Counted from the first letter of the stretch, positions 9,342 to 18,943 are shown. The stretch: 64,000 bases of DNA from Bacteroidota bacterium (GCA_018669475.1 JABHCC010000189.1:82383-146382); one strand, 5' to 3'. Made by a program: numbers and translations. The notes: generated by a model not told the origin, from the sequence alone.

Positions 9342-10330
9342 TTCGCATTTTCCATTCGATCATAAAACTCCCTGAAATTTCCTTTGCATGAATCCAGTAT
9401 ACTTTGAAATTCCTGTACACGGGAATGGTAGGTGCTCACGGGGACAAAAAAGGCGTTATTAAGCTCTCTTCGGTCAATGTTAAGTACTTTCTGTAGCTCA
9501 TGCAAAGTGGAGTCTTTCTCATGTGACATTGAAATGGAATCTCTATTGCTTTGATAAATAATATTCAAATGATTGCGGGCTTCAAGAATTATCTCAACTC
9601 TTTCATCTTCATAATCCCATCTTTGTATCGCCTCAGCCATCTGGTCTGCTCTGCCCAGAGATTCTAACCAGTGTAAAACTCCTGCTCGCTCCACAGTAAC
9701 TGCAAAACCCTCACTGAATTGAGAGTCTCCGGATACATAAAGCTGCTGATGTGCTAATTCATGGATAATTAGTCCGGCCAGATTAATAGAATCGTAGCGT
9801 AAATGTGTGCTCAATATGGGATCATTATACCAACCTAAGGTGGAGTATGCGCTAAATGGGGCCATATAAACATCAAAATCCTCATTCTCCATCTTTTCAG
9901 AAAATTCAACAGCCTTTTCCTTTTTAAAATATCCGTGATATACCACACATCCGGCTATAGGATAACACCATGTTTTGGGCTCAACAGAGAATTTTGGGGC
10001 ACAATAAACATTCCAACCAGGATATTGCTCTTTTAACTCTGAATACACAGTATAACTTTTGTTATCTGGCAAGCCCAATTCTCTGATAGCAAATTCATGG
10101 ATATCCAAAACCATCTTAAGCTTATCGTTGGAATTACTGTCCAAATAATTAGTCTTAAGGATCTTCAAGATAGATTTCCTTGAATTCATAATACGAAAGT
10201 GCCCAGCCATCGCTTGAGTGAGATATGATACATTGCATGATCCCAGTGTTACAAACAACAGTAAAGTTGTCAAAATAATCACAGATCCTGATATGGTGAT
10301 CTTTCGTCTTGTTAATTGTCGGAAAAGCAT
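9338..10330 (-). CDS. Putative zinc aminopeptidase, Aminopep family (PF10023-like) lipoprotein
   Basis: Predicted membrane-anchored metallopeptidase of 330 residues. The N-terminus has a basic stretch, a hydrophobic segment (12-29) and a lipobox ending at Cys32 (LGSC). The zinc motif is HELAHQ at 190-195, and Glu207 in SEGFA is a likely third ligand. Other family hallmarks are the AGCVVYHGYF segment at 126-135 and AYSTLGWYNDP at 161-171, where the family usually has STLGWF.DP. The family is known from proteobacteria and Bacteroidota, but no substrate is established to my knowledge. It stands alone, ending at the heptanucleotide repeat. Confidence 0.88.
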   Translation of the reverse strand: MLFRQLTRRKITISGSVIILTTLLLFVTLGSCNVSYLTQAMAGHFRIMNSRKSILKILKTNYLDSNSNDKLKMVLDIHEFAIRELGLPDNKSYTVYSELKEQYPGWNVYCAPKFSVEPKTWCYPIAGCVVYHGYFKKEKAVEFSEKMENEDFDVYMAPFSAYSTLGWYNDPILSTHLRYDSINLAGLIIHELAHQQLYVSGDSQFSEGFAVTVERAGVLHWLESLGRADQMAEAIQRWDYEDERVEIILEARNHLNIIYQSNRDSISMSHEKDSTLHELQKVLNIDRRELNNAFFVPVSTYHSRVQEFQSILDSCKGNFREFYDRMENAK

Positions 10331-10347
10331 AAACTAATATAGTAAAT

Positions 10348-10383
10348 AAAAAAAAGGCAGAGTGACTAATTCACTATGCCTTT
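10348..10383 (-). terminator. Strong intrinsic terminator of the LamG-like protein gene
   Basis: On the minus strand a stem of AAAGGCA plus AGTGA arms (one G-A mismatch) closes a 5-base loop, and the U-tract runs into eight or more T residues. It sits 22 bases after the stop of the gene ending at 10405 and before the start of the aminopeptidase gene, so the two are probably transcribed separately. Confidence 0.85.
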
Positions 10384-10404
10384 AATATTCTTTCTCGTCA
10401 GACT

Positions 10405-11286
10405 CTAATTATTTAAAGCATGCTTTCTTGCCAAACGATTTCCTTTATTGTCAGTAAGCACAAACATTATAATATTATTACCCTTTGGGGTATTAAGAAA
10501 GGTCTTACCCTGATTAAGATTAAATTCGCCAATATTTCTGCCGCTCATGTCAAACATCTGTAAATTAACATCACCACTAGTAAAAGGTACAACAATCTGA
10601 ATTTGATTACCAAGTGGTTTAATGCTAACGTTATCCATAAGATTGGCTTCAATATTAGCAACGCTTGCAGCATCATAAACCTTAAGGTTTTTCCAGTAAC
10701 CTTTATAAGCCTTGCCAATACCGCCATCTGAGTTTACTAATCGGGCATTACCACCATTCGTAATCTCTTCAACCTCAATGGTTACTACAAGGGTAGAACC
10801 CAGGTAGAGCTTTGCTTCTCCTTCAGCTTTGCTGTAACTTATTGATACAGTCTGCCATTGATTCAAGGGGATAACAACATCACTTACAACATAAAAACTA
10901 CCATTATTAACTTTAAGTGCTATTTTATCTCCGTCAAGCCAGGCACTTAACCAGCGCCAACTTGTTCCAGCCATAATAATCGGAATATTATTTTCTGGAT
11001 ATTCATCAATAAAGAAATCTACTTTGATTGTAAGGTCATCAAAATTAAAACCTTCAATTTGGGGTGTTGAAATATATGAGCCAGTGGTATCACTGCCGTA
11101 GTAAATACCATTAGAATAGATTCCGTCATTTTGGAAAGATGCCTTACTAATAGTCATGTCCGTATTTTTTCCCGTAGCATCCACTCCATCTTCTACCAAA
11201 GGATATTCTGCTAATAGAGTTTGGGCATTTAAACCTAATTGTGTGATAAAAAGTAATGCAATAACAATAGAATAAAGTTTCTTCAT
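10405..11286 (-). CDS. Secreted LamG/concanavalin-like protein with possible type IX sorting domain
   Basis: Exported protein of 293 residues. The ATG at 11284-11286 is chosen because it gives a clean signal peptide (MKKLYSIVIALLF to NAQ, residues 1-22); an upstream in-frame start would add 29 unsuited residues. Residues about 25-205 resemble a LamG/jelly-roll module (YPLVEDGVDATGKN, then LTIKVDFFIDEYP, WQTVSISYSK and LYLGSTLVVTIE). The last 70 residues have the look of a Por secretion type A sorting domain (VNLQMFDMSGRNIGEFNLNQG), which would send it through the type IX system to the cell surface. No catalytic residues can be named, so it may be a binding protein. Confidence 0.75.
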   Translation of the reverse strand: MKKLYSIVIALLFITQLGLNAQTLLAEYPLVEDGVDATGKNTDMTISKASFQNDGIYSNGIYYGSDTTGSYISTPQIEGFNFDDLTIKVDFFIDEYPENNIPIIMAGTSWRWLSAWLDGDKIALKVNNGSFYVVSDVVIPLNQWQTVSISYSKAEGEAKLYLGSTLVVTIEVEEITNGGNARLVNSDGGIGKAYKGYWKNLKVYDAASVANIEANLMDNVSIKPLGNQIQIVVPFTSGDVNLQMFDMSGRNIGEFNLNQGKTFLNTPKGNNIIMFVLTDNKGNRLARKHALNN

Positions 11287-11390
11287 ATTAAAGGATTTTA
11301 AGTTAGGTATGAATAGATAGTGATTCCTGTAAAAAAAGTTTGTGAATATAGATAAATCAGTCGAGAGAAACAATACAATAAAATCAATTG

Positions 11391-11513
11391 ATGAAAGAAT
11401 TGGAGATCTTAAGTTCTGAGATGGAGAACCGACTTGAACTTATTATGACAATCTTCGGATTGATCTCATTTGGTTATCTGAGAAACTTAGTCAAGAATTT
11501 CTACAAACGGTAG
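11391..11513 (+). CDS. Possible 40-residue membrane peptide or gene remnant
   Basis: An ATG frame of 40 codons on the strand opposite both neighbours. It has a charged start (MKELEILSSEMENR), one hydrophobic stretch (LELIMTIFGLISFGYL) and a basic end (VKNFYKR). It could be a small single-pass protein, the tail of a decayed gene, or chance. I recognise no family and no clear promoter. Confidence 0.2.
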   Translation: MKELEILSSEMENRLELIMTIFGLISFGYLRNLVKNFYKR

Positions 11514-11549
11514 AGCTAAGCCTAAAACAGGTTATTGTTACTTGCGCTC

Positions 11550-12137
11550 TTATTCAAACATCCAATCTTCAAGGGGTTGGTTTTCTTCGTCAGATATCAG
11601 CTCTTCAAACATCCAGTCTTCAATGGCTTGACCTTCTTCTTCAAGCACTAGTTCATTTAGCATCCACTCTTCTATTGGCTGTTCTTCTTCTTCCTCGGCC
11701 AGTTCATTAAACATCCAGTCTTCCAAAGGCTGAGCTTCTTCTTCTACCAGTTCATCAAACATCCAGTCTTCAATGGGCTCAACTTCTTCCTCTATCAGTT
11801 CATCAAACATCCAGTCTTCAAAAGGATTGGCATGATACTCGTTGTAAAAATCTAATATTTCAATGGCGTCACTGTCGATGACTAACTCTATATCTTGTTC
11901 ATAATAACAAACTGTTATCCCTTCAAGCTCGTCAAACTGCTGATTCAGGACAACAACATCTGTTTCATTAAGTTCAAATACTTCAAGGATGAACTTTAAA
12001 AGTGGGGCATGCATTTTAACACGTACAGTTTCTTTCTTATCGGGGCTGGCAGAATCTTTTTCTGCTTTTGCTTGTGTTCCGAAAGTTAGAGCGAGAATAA
12101 TGATCAGGGCGCTTATTTTGCTTGTCAGATTTTTCAT
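11550..12137 (-). CDS. Secreted acidic protein with six EDWMF tandem repeats
   Basis: Protein of 195 residues with signal peptide 1-25 (cleavage near AKA). Residues 30-103 are a small conserved-looking domain with no cysteine pair or catalytic motif that I recognise. From residue 104 to the last residue it consists of six copies of a 16-17-residue unit, roughly P-L/I-E-D-W-M-F-D-E-L-V-E-E-E, with Trp-Met at 109, 125, 141, 158, 175 and 192. The last copy ends at WMFE. The repeat region is strongly acidic. I know no function; cation binding or a docking surface for a partner are guesses. It is monocistronic and divergent from the U32 gene. Confidence 0.85.
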   Translation of the reverse strand: MKNLTSKISALIIILALTFGTQAKAEKDSASPDKKETVRVKMHAPLLKFILEVFELNETDVVVLNQQFDELEGITVCYYEQDIELVIDSDAIEILDFYNEYHANPFEDWMFDELIEEEVEPIEDWMFDELVEEEAQPLEDWMFNELAEEEEEQPIEEWMLNELVLEEEGQAIEDWMFEELISDEENQPLEDWMFE

Positions 12138-12306
12138 TTTTATTTCCTCCTGTTGTTAAAATGTTTTCATATATAAGACGCCGCTACATGAATTTCGTTA
12201 CATGGGTTTTGTGTTAAACAATGTGAATGTTAGGCCCTTATTGTTAATGCCATGTTAATTCAGATAGTAAATTGCAAATGAGAATGATTATTGAATCCAT
12301 TTTCAG

Positions 12307-14619
12307 ATGTTACTTTCGATTATGACACATAATGGTAATAAGCTGCGTAAGCCAAGCCTTCTCACAAAGTCAAATGACTACCATTATACTATATTTGATC
12401 CTGTGAATAAGAAAATCGAATTACTGGCACCAGGAGGAAATGTTGATTCTATAAAAGCTGCTATCGTAGCAGGAGCGGATGCAATATACTGTGGCCTGAT
12501 GAAATTCAATGCAAGAAACCGGGCGGCTAATATAAGCTTTGATGAATTACAGGGTTTATTGAGATTAGCTCACCAAAACAATTGCCAGATCTTTCTAACT
12601 CTTAATATCCTCATCCTGGAAAGTGAAATTCCAGACCTGATCAGATTATTAAACAGATTAGTCAATACTAGCATCGATGGTGTTATTGTGCAGGATCTGG
12701 GATTGCTATATATACTGTCTCACCATTACAAAGGACTGATAATTCACGCATCTACCCAGCTTACTACTCATAATGAAGGCCAGTTAAAATTCCTGAATGA
12801 ACTAGCAGTCACCAGGGTTAATCTGTCAAGAGAATTGAATCTTAATGAGATAAAAAAACTGACATACCTCGGGCATGAGCTTGGGATGAACACTGAAGTC
12901 TTTGTTCACGGTTCATACTGCATCTCATTCTCAGGTATATGTTATATGAGTTCAGTTATTGCAGGAAAATCAGGAAACAGAGGGGCATGCAGTCAACCTT
13001 GTCGGGATCCGTATGAAACCACTGCTGCAGGCAGGCGTTATCCTCTTAATCTTAAAGATAATTCAGCCTATTATGATTTGAAAGAATTGGCAGGCACAGG
13101 AGTGTCTTCTTTGAAGATCGAAGGAAGAATTAAGGATTTCGAATATGTGTATACCGTTGTTAATGCATGGAGAAAGCAAATTGATAATTACGAGTCAGGG
13201 AAGAAACTGAGTACTGACAATTCTGAGCTATATAAAGTTTTTAACCGCGATTTTACCAATGCCTATCTGAGGGGAAGCATTGATAAAGAAATGTTTATTG
13301 ATAATCCGATGAGTCATTCTTTAAAACATCTGGCAGGAACTATTGAGGACGAAGAGAAATTATTCAAGGAAAAAGCTGCCCTCAGGACATATATTCAGAA
13401 TCAGATTGAATCGTTTAGTATCAATAAAATAGCGCTGAGAATTAGCGTTTCTGGGGAATCCGGCAGGCCATTAATAGTAGTGCTTAAAACTCCTGATAAA
13501 TCATTTATAGTGTCTTCAGAGATCAGATTGGCAAACAAGGGGAACGAGATCCTGAGTCAGAAGATACTATTGAAAAGATTAAATGCCCTGAACGAAAGCG
13601 GATACTATATTGAAAGTGTTGATTTCGAAAATTTACCAGCCAATCTGTATTTTCCATTTTCCGCCCTTACTGCTCTGAGAAATAAGCTCTTGCTTACTCT
13701 CAATGGCGGAAGAGAATATGTGTCTCCTGTGCACATTCCAGTTCTGCAAAAACATTCTGAGCCTGCTCCCAAAGCAAAACTTTCTGTACTTATCTCTTCT
13801 TCTGAGGATATTGAACTCTGTGCAGGTACTGCTTCAAATATTTATTATCACCTGCCGGATGGATTCAGAAATGAATTTTCTAAGCACGCCGAACTTTTTA
13901 AACGAAATAAAAGATTGCTTCCCTGGTTCCCCTCAGTATTAATCGGTGATGACTTCCTTGCTGCAAAAGAGTTTCTTAAAAATGTACAAGCAGATCATAT
14001 TGTTACCAATAATACCGGAATTGCATACGAGGCTTACCAAAAGGGAATTCCATGGATTGCCGGACCCTTTATGAATGCTGTAAATTCATATACTTTGAAG
14101 GCCTTAAAAGAACAGTTTAAGTGTTCAGGTGCATTTATTTCTAACGAAATCAAGCTCTTCCAGATCAAGAAGATTAAAAAGCCAGAGGATTTTGATCTGT
14201 ACTATAGTATTTATCACCCTCTTGTCATGATGACAAGCAGGCAATGTCTCTTTCACCCGGTTACGGAATGTGAAAAAAATGTAATTGATAATAGTTGTAT
14301 TGCGAATTGCGAGAAAACTTCTTCCATTACTGATCTGAAAAAGAACTCATTTTTCATCAGTAAGACAAAAGGAAATTATCACAATCTCTTCAATGAGGCA
14401 AATTATCTGAATACAGATATTATTACAGACCTGCCGGATGTTTTCACCAGCTTTTTCATTGATTTAAGGGATATCAGAAGCAACACAAAAGTAACAGTAA
14501 CTAAATCAAAATTACTTCAGCTTTTTGAAAATCTATTGGCCAGCCATCCTGATTCTGATCAGGAGCTCAAACAAAATATCCGGTATACAACTTCTGCTCA
14601 ATACATTCAAGGGATTTAG
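12307..14619 (+). CDS. Peptidase U32 family protein, RlhA-like (U32 + DUF3656)
   Basis: Protein of 770 residues. ELLAPGGNVDSIKAAIVAGADAIYCGL-type sequence at about 38-65 opens the U32 TIM barrel, and the U32 signature EVFVHGSYCISFSGICYMS lies near 198-216, followed by NRGACSQPCRDPY. Residues about 370-460 fit DUF3656, the insertion found in E. coli RlhA, which hydroxylates C2501 of 23S rRNA. The remaining 300 residues resemble a second half-barrel with a cysteine cluster (RQCLFHPVTECEK, then CIANC). U32 proteins of this type act with prephenate-dependent or Fe-S chemistry on RNA, so an RNA hydroxylation role is more likely than proteolysis, but this is by family only. The exact start is uncertain; ATG 12322 is an alternative. 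Confidence 0.88.
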   Translation: MLLSIMTHNGNKLRKPSLLTKSNDYHYTIFDPVNKKIELLAPGGNVDSIKAAIVAGADAIYCGLMKFNARNRAANISFDELQGLLRLAHQNNCQIFLTLNILILESEIPDLIRLLNRLVNTSIDGVIVQDLGLLYILSHHYKGLIIHASTQLTTHNEGQLKFLNELAVTRVNLSRELNLNEIKKLTYLGHELGMNTEVFVHGSYCISFSGICYMSSVIAGKSGNRGACSQPCRDPYETTAAGRRYPLNLKDNSAYYDLKELAGTGVSSLKIEGRIKDFEYVYTVVNAWRKQIDNYESGKKLSTDNSELYKVFNRDFTNAYLRGSIDKEMFIDNPMSHSLKHLAGTIEDEEKLFKEKAALRTYIQNQIESFSINKIALRISVSGESGRPLIVVLKTPDKSFIVSSEIRLANKGNEILSQKILLKRLNALNESGYYIESVDFENLPANLYFPFSALTALRNKLLLTLNGGREYVSPVHIPVLQKHSEPAPKAKLSVLISSSEDIELCAGTASNIYYHLPDGFRNEFSKHAELFKRNKRLLPWFPSVLIGDDFLAAKEFLKNVQADHIVTNNTGIAYEAYQKGIPWIAGPFMNAVNSYTLKALKEQFKCSGAFISNEIKLFQIKKIKKPEDFDLYYSIYHPLVMMTSRQCLFHPVTECEKNVIDNSCIANCEKTSSITDLKKNSFFISKTKGNYHNLFNEANYLNTDIITDLPDVFTSFFIDLRDIRSNTKVTVTKSKLLQLFENLLASHPDSDQELKQNIRYTTSAQYIQGI

Positions 14620-14706
14620 ATGGTGACATGTTCAATGTTCTAACATCTTGCGATTAATATCAAAATGATTTATTCAGAGTTATCTAAATCTTATTTTGAA
14701 TGCTGA

Positions 14707-15867
14707 TTAACGGTTAATAAGATCTTCAACTTGTTTTTTTCTAATGCGGGCGATATCAATGTTTGGGTTAAAATCCAGACATTTCTGATAGTAGGCTGCT
14801 GATTCTTTATACCTTTCTAAGAAACGGGTTAGGTCGGCCATACGAAAATAGCCCTCGATTGAATTTGGATACTCTTGGATCATCTTTTTGAATACTTCTT
14901 CTGCCTCATCCAATCTTCCTGCCCCCAATAAACTATTCCCTGAATGATCCAGTGTGCGAACCGGAATTTCAATTTGGTATCCAAGCTTCTCTGAGTACCT
15001 ATTATAATATGATTCCAAGCTGTCTAAACCCTTTGCTGCAATTTCAGCCGGGCATGTATACCCGTGAAAAATATTAAGCATTGAACCTTTGCAGTAGATG
15101 TATGGTGTTAAACCATCATGATCAGGATTCTCCAGGTAATTGGTCGAAAATAATAATCCTTTCGGAGTCTTTTGTTCGAAATATTCTATCAATTTTTGGG
15201 TGGATTGCCTGATTGCCTCTGGTTCAAATGCTCCATAGGAGATGTTGAGAAACCAATTTATTAAATCAAGAGAGTCAATCACTCCTTCAATATTCTCAAG
15301 AAATTGACTACTACCTCCGTATCTGTCAGGACTGTTGATCAAGTATACATTAAATAGTTCGGGTTCATTAACTAATGAATAAAGCCCAAATAATCCACAA
15401 TCGAAACTCCCCATTAATATCCTGAATTTATTCGTCCGATAATTTTCGTCGATAAAAGGGATTAATTCGTTCTTAACAAAACGCAGGAATTTATCTCCTT
15501 CATGTGGATATTGAGTTGACGGTACCATGGGTGGAATAACTTCACCGTGTCCATGCTGATCCACTCCAATAAAGATAGCGGGAGGGATTAATCCCCTGGA
15601 GGAAAGCATGTCGAGTGTGCTGTTTATATGAGCAAAATATTCTGGGTGCGTACCAAATAACTTAATGATCACAGGGTATTCCTTGTCGGTTGATTCATAA
15701 TCATCCGGTAGCTGAACAAGTAGTAACCTGTCTTTATTCAATACCTCTGAGTGTAATTTCCTGTACGTACCAATCTCTAAGGCCTCACCATCAGCCTGAG
15801 CCAGCATTAGCTGAGAACTAATACTCAGAAAAAGTATTGTAACTATTCTAATAATATTCTGTTTCAT
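14707..15867 (-). CDS. Esterase-fold (PF00756-like) protein with TPR tail, nucleophile Ser missing
   Basis: Exported protein of 386 residues with signal peptide 1-23. Residues 35-270 follow the esterase D/IroE-like alpha/beta-hydrolase fold (YPVIIKLFG, PPAIFIGVDQ, LIPFIDENYRT). At the nucleophile elbow, where G-H-S-x-G-G is expected, the sequence is GSFDCG at 153-158, so Phe155 occupies the serine position. The likely catalytic His is kept (His250 in DHDGLTPY). Residues about 310-380 hold two TPR units (EAEEVFKKMIQEYPNSIEGYFRMADL). It may be a non-catalytic binding protein, or Ser154 may have taken over. It is the last gene of a three-gene minus-strand operon, 26 bases after a serine hydrolase gene. 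Confidence 0.8.
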   Translation of the reverse strand: MKQNIIRIVTILFLSISSQLMLAQADGEALEIGTYRKLHSEVLNKDRLLLVQLPDDYESTDKEYPVIIKLFGTHPEYFAHINSTLDMLSSRGLIPPAIFIGVDQHGHGEVIPPMVPSTQYPHEGDKFLRFVKNELIPFIDENYRTNKFRILMGSFDCGLFGLYSLVNEPELFNVYLINSPDRYGGSSQFLENIEGVIDSLDLINWFLNISYGAFEPEAIRQSTQKLIEYFEQKTPKGLLFSTNYLENPDHDGLTPYIYCKGSMLNIFHGYTCPAEIAAKGLDSLESYYNRYSEKLGYQIEIPVRTLDHSGNSLLGAGRLDEAEEVFKKMIQEYPNSIEGYFRMADLTRFLERYKESAAYYQKCLDFNPNIDIARIRKKQVEDLINR

Positions 15868-15893
15868 ATTATACCACCTTTACTTAATGAGAA

Positions 15894-17438
15894 TTACTGG
15901 TAAGATAAGACATTCTCTATTTTTTGAGCTAATTTTTCAGCAGCAGGAGGATCATAATTAGACATTATTGCAACAGTATATCCTGAATTCATATACATTG
16001 CCAGGTGAGAGTTTAAGCCAGCAGTACCACCGTTATGACCAACAATTCTCTCACCATTAACAAATTTTTCCGTGAAGAGATAGGCGTACTTATTTGTCTC
16101 ATTTCTGTTTACTTTTCCTGTCGTCATTATATCAAAATTTTCTTTATTGAGCAAAATATTATTTCGCAATGCAAGGTCAAATTTTAAAAGATCTTCAACG
16201 GTTGAGTAACCCCCTCCTGCTGGTCCCCCTTTAACAGGATTCATAAACAAATTATTCCTCCGTGGATTAAATGATCTTCCCACTGATCTACCATTAGTGT
16301 ATCCAATAGCGAGATTATCAATCGATTCAGAGATATTGTAACAATCAGTATTTCCCATCTCTGCTGGTCCGGTTATAAATCTTCTTATGTATTCATCATA
16401 ACTTAAGCCCGCAATTTCCTCAATTATCAACCCTAAAACTAGTGGTCCACAATTGCTATATTCAAATCTTTCACCAGGTTCAAAGAGCAAAGGGTTTCCG
16501 TTTGCAAGATTATCGTAGTCAGATACCGTGTTAATCTCAGATTTTTTTGGTGACTCAAAAAATTCACGCCAGTATGACCCCATTCCAGAAGTATGCGTTA
16601 GCAAATGATGGATAGTTACCTTATCTCTGATATCCTCATTTGGATAATTTGGAAGATGCTTTCCAACTTTATCATCAAGATTTAATTTACCTTGCTGAAC
16701 AAGTTGCATGATGGCAGTTCCGGTAAACATTTTATTCATGGAAGCCAAACAGAATTTTGTATCTGGTTTATTGGGTACTTTAAATCCTTGATGTGCATAC
16801 CCAACCGCTTTTGAGTATATTGGTTTGCCTTTTTTTGCCACTAATACTGTTCCTGAGAATTCATCTTTTTCTACGAGTTGATCAATAAATTCATCAAGAA
16901 TCTTAGTTAGTTCTTTTTGTGAGATGCTTTTTGGTGCCCTTGATTTGTTCTTGCTGCTTTTGCCAGTTTCGGTAGTTTCCTGAGGTGACCTTTTTTTAGC
17001 AGAGGATGATTCATAAACTCCGCCAGGACGAAAACCCATACGGGTAATTCTGTTTGGTGCAGTTTCTTCAGTTTGCAGATCCAGACTGAGTAATTGGCTT
17101 GTTGAAGGGGAAAGTAGCAAACAGCTTATTCGATATTCCGAAGAAGTTTCAATTTTGTTGAGTTCCAGCTTCTTATTGAGGTCATGTGTTCGGACGATTA
17201 TACCGACATGTTGATCTAAGGGGAAAGCATTCCTAAATGCTACTGCAAAATTTCCATTAACAAATTTCTCAATTTCGTCTGGTTTTCCTGAATTTATTAA
17301 ATCCATGACTTCTTTTGCGCGAATACCAGCTGGTGTTTCCGGAAATTTAACTTTTTCATGCGAGCGATACTCTGAGGCACTAACGAGACTCAATGCGAAG
17401 AATACAGAAAGGATGGTGAATATTAGTCTTAGTTTCAT
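15894..17438 (-). CDS. Secreted beta-lactamase-fold serine hydrolase with extra N-terminal domain
   Basis: Exported class C beta-lactamase/penicillin-binding-type hydrolase of 514 residues. Signal peptide is 1-22. Residues 25-140 form an unrecognised domain (small NTF2-like or similar), then a Ser/Lys-rich linker at about 144-172. The catalytic domain has SMNK at 233-236 (nucleophile Ser233, Lys236), YSN at 327-329 and HNGG at 468-471, so all three motifs are intact. Such proteins act as D-amino-acid peptidases, esterases or amidases; the substrate cannot be read from sequence. It sits between a second hydrolase of the same fold (25 bases upstream) and the esterase-fold gene. Confidence 0.9.
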   Translation of the reverse strand: MKLRLIFTILSVFFALSLVSASEYRSHEKVKFPETPAGIRAKEVMDLINSGKPDEIEKFVNGNFAVAFRNAFPLDQHVGIIVRTHDLNKKLELNKIETSSEYRISCLLLSPSTSQLLSLDLQTEETAPNRITRMGFRPGGVYESSSAKKRSPQETTETGKSSKNKSRAPKSISQKELTKILDEFIDQLVEKDEFSGTVLVAKKGKPIYSKAVGYAHQGFKVPNKPDTKFCLASMNKMFTGTAIMQLVQQGKLNLDDKVGKHLPNYPNEDIRDKVTIHHLLTHTSGMGSYWREFFESPKKSEINTVSDYDNLANGNPLLFEPGERFEYSNCGPLVLGLIIEEIAGLSYDEYIRRFITGPAEMGNTDCYNISESIDNLAIGYTNGRSVGRSFNPRRNNLFMNPVKGGPAGGGYSTVEDLLKFDLALRNNILLNKENFDIMTTGKVNRNETNKYAYLFTEKFVNGERIVGHNGGTAGLNSHLAMYMNSGYTVAIMSNYDPPAAEKLAQKIENVLSYQ

Positions 17439-17463
17439 TTTGTTGATTGTTAATACGTCCTGC

Positions 17464-18834
17464 TTAAATCTTTCGGGCTTTCATTTTATTACCACCAATG
17501 AGAAAAACTAACTCCTTAATAACTCCTTTTTCATCTTTTTGAAATTCAAGATATGCGTCAAATGCTTTAATATGAAATCTTGTTTCAGATTCCGGAAATA
17601 ATTCAACCAGGGGCTGTCCTGGAGGAGCCATTAACAGCTTACCATTCTCAACCAGCACTTTGAGATTATTGCCTGGTTCAAATTCGTAATTACCTGCATA
17701 ATCAAAGAGGTCGTCGCCTGTAATTGTAATATATTGTTTAACCTCCGGTATTTTGTATTCATCGCCAAACATAATTGAAGCAAGATCTTTACTTATTGTT
17801 GAAACTTTGCCGTGATAATAGTTGCTTAACACTATAATGCAGGCATTTTCATCAGGATATCTTAATATTCTTGTATGGAATCCTTCAACCCTTCCACTGG
17901 CTGATGTTTTTCTCCTACCATTTTTTTCCGATATAACCCAGCCATACCCTTTTTTTTCATTATAAGGAGTGAAGATTTTTTCCATATAATCCTTACTAAG
18001 TATTTTTTGCGTATATAAAGCCCTGTCCCACAGATAAAGATCCTCTGTCGTTGAGTACAGCCATCCTGATCCATCTGCAAATGACATATCTGTGTAATCA
18101 GCATTAATAATTCCATCATGTCCAACAGAGTAACCAGATGCCCTGTTTATAATAATGTCATTATAATCAGAACAACAGGTGTTTCCCATGTCAAGGGGCC
18201 CGAAGATATTTTGATGAAGGTAGTCTTCATAGCTAGAACCGGATACTTCTTCAATTATATAACCCAGGATAACATATCCTGAATTACTGTACTCAGTTCT
18301 TTCACCTGGAGAGAATTCCAAAGGCTGAGCTTTTATAATATCAATAATGTCAGACAAAGGGGTTTTGACTGTTTTAATATTTTGATATTCTGTGGTGTAT
18401 AGAAAATCCAGAATGCCAGATGTATGTATAAGTAATTGATGTATTGTAATGTCATCTCCCTGAGGAAAATCAGGAATAAATTTCGACAATTTGTCATTAA
18501 TATCCAGGAAACCCTTTTCACACAGTTGCATGATAGCCATTGCTGTGAATTGTTTGGTCATTGAAGCGATTCTGAATTTTGTTTGGGGTGTGTTTTTAAC
18601 ATTATGCTCATAGCTAGCCATTCCATAAGATTTGCTGAACAGAATATCATTGTCTTTGGCAAGCAGAATGCTTCCACTGAAATTATCTAGTTTCCTTTGA
18701 ACCTGCATGTAGGCCTCAACTTCTTCCTGAATAGACTGTGAATTACAATAATGACTAGACATAAAGATCATTAATAGTATGCAGCTGAGGATTTTAGTTG
18801 TGCGCTTTAAACTTTTAATTTTATTCGTTTTCAT
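17464..18834 (-). CDS. Secreted beta-lactamase-fold serine hydrolase
   Basis: Exported hydrolase of 456 residues and first gene of a three-gene operon. The N-terminus is basic, then a hydrophobic signal at about 14-33. Motif one is SMTK at 91-94 and motif two YSN at 182-184. At motif three, where H-x-G is usual, the sequence is SGRVEGFHT, so the motif is altered but the position is recognisable. The last 100 residues form a beta-rich C-terminal domain (DDLFDYAGNYEFEPGNNLKVLVENGKL) of the type often found after this fold. Divergent from the LytS/LytR-type pair at 19 kb, which may control it. Confidence 0.9.
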   Translation of the reverse strand: MKTNKIKSLKRTTKILSCILLMIFMSSHYCNSQSIQEEVEAYMQVQRKLDNFSGSILLAKDNDILFSKSYGMASYEHNVKNTPQTKFRIASMTKQFTAMAIMQLCEKGFLDINDKLSKFIPDFPQGDDITIHQLLIHTSGILDFLYTTEYQNIKTVKTPLSDIIDIIKAQPLEFSPGERTEYSNSGYVILGYIIEEVSGSSYEDYLHQNIFGPLDMGNTCCSDYNDIIINRASGYSVGHDGIINADYTDMSFADGSGWLYSTTEDLYLWDRALYTQKILSKDYMEKIFTPYNEKKGYGWVISEKNGRRKTSASGRVEGFHTRILRYPDENACIIVLSNYYHGKVSTISKDLASIMFGDEYKIPEVKQYITITGDDLFDYAGNYEFEPGNNLKVLVENGKLLMAPPGQPLVELFPESETRFHIKAFDAYLEFQKDEKGVIKELVFLIGGNKMKARKI

Positions 18835-18943
18835 GATTTGCTTTTTCTACTTGATTAATAATGGAACGAATTTCGGTCAACTACCACCATTAACAGTTTT
18901 TATGTGACCTAGTAATGCAAATTGTGATTAATGCCTTGTATGG

